From: Patescibacteria group bacterium
Lineage (GTDB): Bacteria; Patescibacteriota; JABMPQ01; JAHIRA01
DNA length: 5,294 nucleotides
Direction: 5' to 3'
NCBI GenBank assembly: GCA_018818905.1
Contig: JAHIRA010000052.1
Coordinates: 1-5,294, forward strand
In this document: positions 1-4,036 of the stretch, in pieces
Layout: every line of letters begins with the position of its first letter
Position numbering within the stretch: the stretch's first letter is position 1
Notes under the pieces: model-generated
Told to the model about the DNA's origin: nothing
Databases searched by the model: none
The model's input: the letters and a program-made list of their open reading frames with translations, nothing else
Translations under genes and position numbers: made by a program

Positions 1-105
1 AAGCTCCTCGACCTCAACCGAGCGTGATAACTCGGCCAAGGCGCCAAAAAGATCTCTTTGAAGCTCTTCCGACAGGGACTCCTCGTACCCTTTTTTTTCT
101 GTCAT
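1..105 (-). CDS. N-terminal 35 residues of an unidentified protein (runs off the left edge)
   Basis: Reading leftward from an ATG at 105-103, exactly 35 codons stay open to the window edge. The peptide starts MTEKKGYEESLSEELQRDLF and is acidic and helix-prone, with no signal peptide or membrane segment, so a cytoplasmic protein is likely. The start is well supported. An AGAGGA Shine-Dalgarno-like site lies at 119-114, eight bases before the ATG, and a perfect-consensus promoter lies about 70 bases upstream. The helical pattern with a repeated Leu/acidic spacing (LQRDLFGALAELSRSVEVEEL) loosely recalls the N-terminus of small TrpR/YerC-like helix-turn-helix regulators. Too little is visible to claim this and I give it no name. 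The gene is divergent from the tRNA-Leu gene and shares an intergenic region with it. Confidence 0.75.
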   Translation of the reverse strand, partial: MTEKKGYEESLSEELQRDLFGALAELSRSVEVEEL

Positions 106-173
106 TTTTTCTTTCCTCTCCTTGTTAATGTACTCTCAAAACAAGAGAAAAACTCTCCTATCTTAAGCCCGTC

Positions 174-202
174 ATTATAGCAAAAATATGTAATTTTGTC
201 AA
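174..202 (-). promoter_or_regulatory. Perfect-consensus sigma70-type promoter for the minus-strand gene at 1-105
   Basis: On the minus strand, TTGACA (202-197) and TATAAT (179-174) are separated by exactly 17 bases, so both hexamers match the consensus fully. Transcription would start near 167. This gives a leader of about 60 bases before the ATG at 105, with the Shine-Dalgarno-like AGAGGA at 119-114. Such a perfect match usually means a strong promoter, or one that a repressor must hold down. The palindrome at 241-262 lies upstream of it. Confidence 0.85.
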
Positions 203-240
203 TAGATTCGCTCTCATCTACTCCCTCTCCCCCAATACTC

Positions 241-262
241 GATAATATCAACTGATATTATC
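241..262. repeat. Perfect 22-bp palindrome between two divergent promoters (candidate operator)
   Basis: GATAATATCA, then AC, then TGATATTATC form two perfect 10-bp inverted arms with a 2-bp centre. It lies between the -35 boxes of the minus promoter (ends 202) and the plus promoter (starts 275), and overlaps neither. The two-base centre is poor for an RNA hairpin but typical of a DNA site for a dimeric protein. I infer an operator or activator site. The binding protein is unknown. Confidence 0.5.
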
Positions 263-274
263 AACCAATTGCCC

Positions 275-303
275 TTGTCAGAACAAAAAAGCCCAACTAT
301 AAT
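275..303 (+). promoter_or_regulatory. Sigma70-type promoter for the tRNA-Leu gene
   Basis: TTGTCA (275-280, five of six consensus bases) and TATAAT (298-303, perfect) are separated by 17 bases. Transcription would start near 310, about 95 bases before the mature tRNA 5' end at 404. The only downstream plus-strand gene in range is the tRNA. The leader would contain the hairpin at 331-369 and would be removed in tRNA maturation by RNase P. Confidence 0.75.
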
Positions 304-330
304 AGGCTTGAAATCAATATTTCTACCTTC

Positions 331-369
331 CCCGAAAAAATTGCGAGCGCTAGCGAAAATTTTTTCGGG
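331..369. repeat. 12-bp-stem hairpin in the predicted tRNA-Leu leader
   Basis: CCCGAAAAAATT (331-342) pairs perfectly with AATTTTTTCGGG (358-369) around a 15-base loop that contains the self-complementary CGCTAGCG. The T run is inside the stem and is followed by CGGG rather than more T, so it is not a standard intrinsic terminator in either direction. It may protect or structure the leader RNA, or be an intergenic palindromic repeat. A smaller 6-bp hairpin (TCAACC/GGTTGA, 378-394) follows before the tRNA. Confidence 0.55.
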
Positions 370-403
370 CAGGAGGATCAACCCAGAAGGTTGAATCCGA
401 CAC

Positions 404-491
404 GGGCGAGTGGTGGAATTGGTAGACACGCTAGCCTTAGGAGCTAGTGCCATTATATGGTGTGGAGGTTCGAGTCCTCTCTCGCCCACCA
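404..491 (+). tRNA. tRNA-Leu (anticodon UAG), CCA encoded
   Basis: The acceptor arms GGGCGAG (404-410) and CTCGCCC (481-487) pair perfectly, followed by discriminator A488 and an encoded CCA (489-491). The D-arm region carries TGGTAGACAC, typical of tRNA-Leu. The anticodon stem-loop is CTAGC-CTTAGGA-GCTAG, giving anticodon UAG, which reads CUA and other CUN leucine codons. A long variable arm (GCCAT/ATGGT) marks it as a class II tRNA, and the T arm is GGAGG-TTCGAGT-CCTCT with one G-U pair. The 88-base length fits class II. The 3' half is duplicated just downstream. Confidence 0.97.
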
Positions 492-534
492 AAGTAAAAT
501 GTGTTCTATTTGCAATAAATAAGGTCAAAAGTCA

Positions 535-667
535 TGGAGGTTCGCCATGTACCAGCCCGAAGGGCGATACATGGCGCAGTGTACCACCCAAAGGGTTGGT
601 TCACTGCGAGTCCTCTCTCGCCCACCAAAGTAAATGCGTTATTTTTGCGTTGAACAAGACCTCAAGT
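535..667 (+). repeat. Degenerate tandem copy of the tRNA-Leu 3' end and its downstream flank, interrupted by an insertion
   Basis: The segment 463-532 (tRNA T arm, acceptor 3' strand, CCA and about 40 bases of flank) recurs at 535-667. The second copy begins with the same ten bases, TGGAGGTTCG (463-472 and 535-544). It is then split by extra DNA, and resumes at 607 with 28 bases identical to 471-498 that include the tRNA 3' end and CCA. Beyond that the flanks remain recognisably related, with 21 matches over 32 aligned positions by eye. The continuation into non-tRNA flank argues for an old tandem duplication more than a simple integrase attachment-site remnant, though both are possible. The copy lacks a tRNA 5' half and cannot make a tRNA. 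Confidence 0.8.
543..608 (+). repeat. Two related hairpins inserted in the T-loop of the duplicated tRNA end
   Basis: Hairpin 1 (543-576) has arms CGCCATGTA and TACATGGCG with an inner GCCC-GAA-GGGC stem. Hairpin 2 (575-608) has arms CGCAGTG and CACTGCG with an inner CCACCC-AAA-GGGTTGG stem containing one bulged T. The two are diverged copies of one unit of about 31 bases, sharing CGC, then TGTACCA, CCC and AAGGG at matching places. Relative to the intact tRNA, about 62 bases are added, and the dinucleotide CG occurs at both edges. The flanking GGAGG (536-540) and CCTCT (612-616) could still pair, which would enclose both hairpins in a three-way junction. Function unknown. Confidence 0.7.
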
Positions 668-705
668 AACTATTCTAGAAAGGTGAAAGCTTTAATTTCG
701 TAGAC

Positions 706-1733
706 ATGGCCAAGAATAAGCTACAAAAATTGAATAACTTTGTCATCTTTAAAACAAATGAGGGTAAAATAAATATTGATGTATTTTTTACAGATAATAC
801 CCTATGGTTAACACAAAAAGCTATAGCAGAGTTGTTTGATACAACAAAACAAAATATTAGCTTGCACCTACAAAACATTTTTGCAGAAAAGGAATTAGAC
901 GAAAAAGTAACTGTCAAGGATTTCTTGACAGTTCAAAAAGAGGGGGACAAGAAAGTCTCTCGTAGAATAGACTTCTACAACCTAAACGCAATCATCGCCG
1001 TTGGTTACCGCATCAACTCCAAACGGGCAACCAAATTTAGAATTTGGGCAACCAAAATTTTGCATGAGTTTATTGTTAAGGGATTTGCAATGGACGATGA
1101 ACGACTCAAGCAAATTAAGCATTTTGGTAAAGATTATTTTGAAGAAATACTGGAGCGAATCCGTGATATTCGTACCAGCGAGCGCAGATTTTATCAAAGA
1201 ATTACCGATATTTACGCCCTTTCTGCCGATTATGACAAGAACGCAAAAATAACACAGCAGTTTTTGCATCCGTGCAAAACAAGTTACACTGGGCAATTAC
1301 TGGACAAACCGCTGCCGAAAACATTTATAAAAATGCTGACGCAAAAAAAGCGTTTATGGGACTAAACACCTGGAAAAATGCCCCGAAAGGCATGATACTA
1401 AAAACAGATGTCACGATTGCCAAAAATTATCTGAGCAAACAGCACATCGATGAGCTAAACCGAATTATTTCTGCCTATTTGGATTTGGCAGAAAATAATG
1501 CAAAAAGAGAAGTTGTAATGAATATGAAGGACTAGGAAAAATTCTTGCGTCATTTTTTGGAACTATCTAGCTACCCAATCTTGCTACACAAAGGGAAAAT
1601 TTCCGCCGAGGAGGCCAAGATAAAAGCTGAAGGTGAATATGAAAAATTTCGTGTCGATCAGGACAAAAACTATATTTCAGATTTTGATCGAGAGACTAAA
1701 AAATTGCTTGAAAGTGACAAAAATGGGCTATAG
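706..1733 (+). pseudogene. RhuM-family (virulence protein RhuM) gene, broken by a frameshift and a nonsense codon
   Basis: Three consecutive reading segments together make one RhuM-family protein (Pfam Virulence_RhuM) of about 342 residues, near the usual family length. The first segment (706 to about 1260) holds the N-terminal helix-turn-helix-like stretch LWLTQKAIAELFDTTKQNIS (residues 33-52), LNAIIAVGYRINSKRATKFR (93-112) and the DIYALSADYD region (168-177). At 1261-1265 a run of five T stands where six would keep the frame (QQFFASVQNKLHWAI expected), so one base is missing. The second segment runs from about 1266 to a TAG at 1533-1535 inside NMKD-stop-EKFL, where family members usually carry Trp. 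The third ends at 1731-1733. Homologues occur in Salmonella SPI-3 and many mobile regions, and their molecular role is poorly understood. No convincing ribosome site is seen: AGGTGA at 681-686 is about 20 bases from the ATG. Two independent lesions argue for true decay rather than one sequencing error. Confidence 0.9.
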
Positions 1734-1773
1734 AATTATTTGGCCCCACCACTAGCGTGTCTTAATTTTGCAC

Positions 1774-1810
1774 AACAGCTTGTCTTTACATAATCAAAAC
1801 AAGCTGTTTT
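1774..1810 (+). terminator. Hairpin between convergent genes, probable weak terminator
   Basis: AACAGCTTGT (1774-1783) pairs perfectly with ACAAGCTGTT (1799-1808), followed by TT to complete a four-T run. It lies about 40 bases after the RhuM pseudogene stop and about 60 bases past the stop of the convergent LCP gene. The 15-base loop and short T run make it a weak intrinsic terminator on the plus strand. On the minus strand no T run follows the stem. I see nothing else in 1734-1867. Confidence 0.5.
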
Positions 1811-1867
1811 AAGTTTGAAAAGGGTACGGATCAACAAGGACACACAAGTAGTAGCATTCCTGCACAA

Positions 1868-2731
1868 TTATTTCAATCCACGCTTAATCATTTCTTGCAA
1901 TTCTGCCTCATCCGGGTTCCAAAAATACAAATTCTGGCCAAATTTCTCGGAATAGCTGTTGCCACCCGAGCCGGGAATCACCTCTTCTTTAATATTGCCA
2001 AGCGTCAATCTGCCATATCGCCGCAACATAAAGGCTGCCCCAAATCGGATAAGTCGATTTTTGTTGTAATCAAGACGAGCATCTTTGGAAGAGCCAATAT
2101 AATTAGTCACTTCTTCCAGGTTACTTTGATTTTTTATTTTATCAAGAAGTCCGCTGAAAACCTCTCTTTGATCAGCGGTCCTGGCAAAATCTCCGCCGGC
2201 TCTGTATCTATCTCTCACGATCTCCAAAGCCTTCTCTCCGTCCAACGTCTGACCATCGACTGCCACTCCACCAAGCATATCAACTATCTCGGCAAAACTT
2301 TTGAAATTAAACTCGACCGTGGCATCTATCTTGATATCCAAAAAATTCTCGACCGTTTCTTTGGTTAGATCAACGCTACCCAGCTTCTCCCCTTCTTCTC
2401 GGTCACCAAAAACATAGGCGTGAGTAATTTTATCTAGACCCTCGCCGGGAATTTCTACTTTGGTATCACGAGGAATAGTTAGCAGAGTAGTTTGCTTCTT
2501 GGGATTTTTGGGAATAGAAAAGACCATCAAGACATCACTTCTGGATCTTTCCTCTTCGCGCTGGTCTGTGCCAACAATCAGAACATTGTATCTATCCGGA
2601 GCGGTTTTATATATCAAATAAAGACCAAGAACAACTATCAACACCAACACAATCACTGTCACAAAACAACCAAGAGCTAATTTTTTGATCATATTTTTGT
2701 GGTTATACCTAAAGGTTAGGACAATTTTCAT
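1868..2731 (-). CDS. LytR-CpsA-Psr (LCP) family membrane-anchored glycopolymer transferase
   Basis: LCP proteins transfer glycopolymers from undecaprenyl-pyrophosphate carriers to peptidoglycan, or in some bacteria to proteins, on the outer face of the cytoplasmic membrane. This 287-residue protein has a short basic N-terminus, one membrane helix (about 18-41), then an LCP domain. Family motifs are visible in order: NVLIVGTD (49-56), the RSD motif (64-66), TIPRDT (85-90), KITHAYVFGD (101-110), FNFKSFAEIVDMLGGV (141-156), and the Arg-rich RDRYRAGGDFARTADQR (173-189), whose Arg/Asp residues bind pyrophosphate and metal. The start is uncertain. M1 has only a weak GAG-containing site upstream, and M14 (ATG at 2692-2690) directly precedes the KK-plus-hydrophobic stretch, giving 274 residues and a tidier membrane anchor. 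There is no second C-terminal domain. It is divergent from the secreted protein at 2813 and convergent with the RhuM pseudogene. The family call is secure, but the polymer and acceptor are unknown. Confidence 0.95.
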   Translation of the reverse strand: MKIVLTFRYNHKNMIKKLALGCFVTVIVLVLIVVLGLYLIYKTAPDRYNVLIVGTDQREEERSRSDVLMVFSIPKNPKKQTTLLTIPRDTKVEIPGEGLDKITHAYVFGDREEGEKLGSVDLTKETVENFLDIKIDATVEFNFKSFAEIVDMLGGVAVDGQTLDGEKALEIVRDRYRAGGDFARTADQREVFSGLLDKIKNQSNLEEVTNYIGSSKDARLDYNKNRLIRFGAAFMLRRYGRLTLGNIKEEVIPGSGGNSYSEKFGQNLYFWNPDEAELQEMIKRGLK

Positions 2732-2766
2732 AAAAAATCAATCTCAATTTCTTTTTTTTGTTAGTC

Positions 2767-2775
2767 TGCTATAAT
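2767..2775 (+). promoter_or_regulatory. Extended -10 promoter for the secreted protein gene
   Basis: TG (2767-2768), one base, then a perfect TATAAT (2770-2775) make an extended -10 element, which can work without a good -35. The best candidate -35 (TTTCTT, 2748-2753) is poor. Initiation would fall near 2782, about 30 bases before the ATG at 2813. The leader shows no Shine-Dalgarno sequence. Confidence 0.6.
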
Positions 2776-2779
2776 AGCA
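2771..2779 (-). promoter_or_regulatory. Extended -10 element for the LCP gene (minus half of a symmetric promoter)
   Basis: On the minus strand TG (2779-2778), one base, then TATTAT (2776-2771) form an extended -10 element. No good -35 match is found at 16-18 bases. Initiation would fall near 2764, about 33 bases before the upstream LCP ATG. It overlaps the plus-strand -10 base for base. Confidence 0.45.
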
Positions 2780-2812
2780 ATATTAGTAGTTATTTAAGCC
2801 TAAATACAAAAG

Positions 2813-3595
2813 ATGAAAACAAAAAGAATTCTTCCTTACCTAGGAGGAGCCATGATCATTGTGTTGGGACTGACCGGCATCGCGGCCGCCAAGATCACCT
2901 ACAATGAGGAACTCGAGGTCAACAACACTGGCCGCTTTGATTCAGTCTACGTTGGCAAACAAGACGTTGGTGGAGTTACCTTCTTCAACGGCACCATCGT
3001 CAATTCAACCACCACCAGTGGCGCCAACAACCCGGTTACCTTTGGTGACAATGTTAGAATCGATGGCACTCTCTTTAGAACCGAAGCTGGAGGAAGTAAT
3101 CCACTCAAGGTTGACGACACCGTCATCCCACAATCAGATAACACCCACTCGCTAGGAAGTGCCACCAATCAATTCAAGGACGGTTACTTCTCTGGCACCC
3201 TAAATGCCCCTGGCGTCGTCGCTTCGCTGGGCGAGTCATCTGGTATCAGCTCAACAACTACAACCGCCTCAGGAAGCAATTACGACACTCTCACCGAAAA
3301 AGAAGTGACTGTCTCCGGAAACAGTACTCTCTTTTGCAACTTCACCGGTTATTTCAGTAATGACACCGACGGCATGACCGCCAGAATCTACCTTCTTGTC
3401 GATGACCAACTCGTCAATCAATCTGTCAGAGTCGGCACTTCGGCTCAGGCTGGCCACTCCTTCACTCTCGCTACTTCAAATCTAGTCAACGTCGAAGCCG
3501 GCACTCACACAGTCAAAATTGGCTGGAACACTTCAGATTCCACAATCTCCACTGCCAACAACTACGCTCTTGACGTCCTAGAAATCAAACAATAA
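2813..3595 (+). CDS. Secreted tail-fibre-like surface protein with a beta-rich C-terminal domain
   Basis: This 260-residue protein has a clear signal peptide: basic MKTKR, a hydrophobic core, and an A-A-A cleavage site at about residue 26. The mature part is rich in Thr, Ser, Asn and Gly. Residues 41-100 contain short repeating beta-type segments (RFDSVYVGK, PVTFGDNVRIDGTLFR). Residues 109-128 (DNTHSLGSATNQFKDGYFSG) match the LGS-x-x-x-x-W/F-K-x-x-Y motif common in phage tail fibres and secreted fibrous proteins, where it often repeats. After a Ser/Thr linker (about 142-157), residues 158-259 alternate polar and hydrophobic positions and end VEAGTHTVKIGWNTS plus ALDVLEIK. This resembles a compact jelly-roll head domain, and I infer that from pattern only. 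A trimeric adhesin or fibre tip is plausible. It has no LPXTG motif, anchor helix or LCP/ligase domain. C-ending codons (AAC, ACC, ATC) are frequent compared with its neighbours, which suggests high expression. It is followed by a strong terminator, so it is monocistronic. Exact function is not known. Confidence 0.85.
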   Translation: MKTKRILPYLGGAMIIVLGLTGIAAAKITYNEELEVNNTGRFDSVYVGKQDVGGVTFFNGTIVNSTTTSGANNPVTFGDNVRIDGTLFRTEAGGSNPLKVDDTVIPQSDNTHSLGSATNQFKDGYFSGTLNAPGVVASLGESSGISSTTTTASGSNYDTLTEKEVTVSGNSTLFCNFTGYFSNDTDGMTARIYLLVDDQLVNQSVRVGTSAQAGHSFTLATSNLVNVEAGTHTVKIGWNTSDSTISTANNYALDVLEIKQ

Positions 3596-3630
3596 CCTCA
3601 AATCAAAATCGCCCTTCCTGCAAGAATCAT

Positions 3631-3657
3631 AAGGACGTCCCAACAGACGTCCTTTTT
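3631..3657 (+). terminator. Rho-independent terminator of the secreted protein gene
   Basis: AAGGACGTC (3631-3639) pairs perfectly with GACGTCCTT (3646-3654) around a six-base loop (CCAACA), with a five-T run at 3653-3657. It begins 35 bases after the stop codon. The flanking AATC and GATT can add a little pairing. This is a textbook intrinsic terminator. Confidence 0.9.
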
Positions 3658-3689
3658 GATTATGACGGTTTTGCTGATGAATGTGCCGG

Positions 3690-3708
3690 CATTGCAATCT
3701 TAAAGGTC
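3690..3708 (+). repeat. 19-bp direct repeat, copy 1
   Basis: CATTGCAATCTTAAAGGTC recurs at 3743-3761 with two substitutions (17 of 19 identical), offset by 53 bases. The core ATTGCAAT is itself palindromic. The stretch between the copies contains the hairpin at 3718-3741. Confidence 0.65.
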
Positions 3709-3717
3709 CCTATTGCT

Positions 3718-3741
3718 GGCTCCAGTCTGAAGCCTGGAGCC
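3718..3741. repeat. 8-bp-stem perfect hairpin between the direct repeats
   Basis: GGCTCCAG (3718-3725) pairs perfectly with CTGGAGCC (3734-3741) around an eight-base loop (TCTGAAGC). No T run follows, so it is not a typical terminator. Together with the flanking 19-bp direct repeats it gives a repeat-hairpin-repeat layout. Confidence 0.6.
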
Positions 3742-3742
3742 T

Positions 3743-3761
3743 CATTGCAATCTTGAAAGTC
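3743..3761 (+). repeat. 19-bp direct repeat, copy 2
   Basis: CATTGCAATCTTGAAAGTC is the second copy of the repeat at 3690-3708, differing at two positions. Both copies are followed within a few bases by ATTG. Confidence 0.65.
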
Positions 3762-3786
3762 TTTTCATTGGCGCAACTAGACTTCC

Positions 3787-3839
3787 AACCCCCTCCCAAC
3801 CTCCCCCTTATTCCTCAAGGAGAAGGTTGGGAGGGGGTT
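3787..3839. repeat. 16-bp perfect inverted repeat, C-rich/G-rich palindromic intergenic element
   Basis: AACCCCCTCCCAACCT (3787-3802) and AGGTTGGGAGGGGGTT (3824-3839) are perfect inverted copies around 21 bases that contain a small CCTT/AAGG inner pairing. The base composition (one strand almost pure C/T, the other G/A) differs sharply from the surroundings. It resembles the dispersed palindromic repeats of the CCCTCCC/GGGAGGG type found between genes in several bacterial groups. I recall that only as a general pattern. It has no coding capacity. Confidence 0.75.
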
Positions 3840-3907
3840 AAAGCAGCGACGTCCTTCAAAAACAAGACCCTCTGTCCGGTTCTCACCCTTGCCAAAGAGA
3901 TAGAGAG

Positions 3908-3925
3908 ATTAACATAAATGTTAAT
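3908..3925. repeat. AT-rich 18-bp palindrome
   Basis: ATTAACAT (3908-3915), AA, then ATGTTAAT (3918-3925) form perfect 8-bp arms. The two-base centre suits a DNA-binding site better than an RNA hairpin. It lies about 75 bases upstream of the -35 of the downstream gene, so a distal operator is possible but unproven. Confidence 0.4.
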
Positions 3926-3948
3926 TTTGCAACATATTGCGCCAATTT

Positions 3949-3974
3949 GGACACGCCAGTGGCGGCGTCCCTAC
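3949..3974 (-). repeat. REP-like hairpin with a GTAG head
   Basis: On the minus strand GTAG (3974-3971) directly precedes an imperfect hairpin, GGAC-GC-CGCC-ACT-GGCG-T-GTCC (3970-3949), with an asymmetric internal loop. A GTAG or GGAG tetranucleotide followed by an imperfect hairpin is the layout known for REP sequences mobilised by RAYT (Y1 TnpA-REP) enzymes. A single copy in the window cannot prove membership of a family. No RAYT gene is seen here. Confidence 0.55.
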
Positions 3975-4000
3975 GGGTTTTGTTATCATTCCTCCTCCTC

Positions 4001-4028
4001 TTCACACCCATCATAAATATGCTATGAT
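4001..4028 (+). promoter_or_regulatory. Promoter of the O-antigen-ligase-type gene, predicting a nearly leaderless mRNA
   Basis: TTCACA (4001-4006, five of six) and an extended -10 (TG at 4020-4021, TATGAT at 4023-4028, five of six) are separated by 16 bases. Initiation six to eight bases after the -10 falls at about 4034-4036, immediately before the ATG at 4037. No room remains for a Shine-Dalgarno sequence. Confidence 0.6.
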
Positions 4029-4036
4029 AATGAATC

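Larger units (their letters stand above)
3596..4036. other. Gene-free repeat-rich intergenic region
   Basis: No open frame here has a convincing start, ribosome site or protein-like composition. The region holds a terminator (3631-3657), a 19-bp direct repeat pair, several perfect or near-perfect inverted repeats, a REP-like hairpin and the promoter of the next gene. The individual elements are listed separately. Confidence 0.7.

Noticed and set aside
371..376. AGGAGG Shine-Dalgarno-like sequence before the tRNA
   Set aside because: The only following frame (from a TTG at 391) enters the tRNA and stops after 18 codons, so the match is taken as chance.
214..528. Open frame on the minus strand across the tRNA region
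   Set aside because: It is antisense to the tRNA and covers the plus promoter, palindrome and hairpin, with no promoter or ribosome site of its own.
410..703. Open frame on the plus strand over the tRNA and its duplicated end
   Set aside because: The peptide is a translation of tRNA-Leu (MVELVDTLALGAS...), a well-known spurious annotation, and the rest is the hairpin insertion.
1533..1535. TAG read-through or recoding in the RhuM gene
   Set aside because: No intact gene here uses in-frame TAG, and the known CPR code change concerns TGA. The frameshift in the same gene also favours decay.
1272..1733. Two separate small genes downstream of the RhuM start
   Set aside because: Both are in one frame and continue the RhuM family sequence, so they are fragments of the same broken gene.
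1743..1752. A possible third copy of the tRNA 3' end (CCCCACCA) on the far side of the RhuM pseudogene
   Set aside because: Only about seven or eight bases match, with no similarity in the flanks, so it cannot support an attachment site.
3690..3761. CRISPR array
   Set aside because: There are only two imperfect 19-bp copies and the intervening DNA is itself palindromic, with no regular repeat-spacer series or cas gene.
3681..3917. Open frame on the plus strand in the repeat region
   Set aside because: It is a translation through the direct repeats, hairpin and C/G-rich inverted repeat, with no ribosome site or protein-like pattern.
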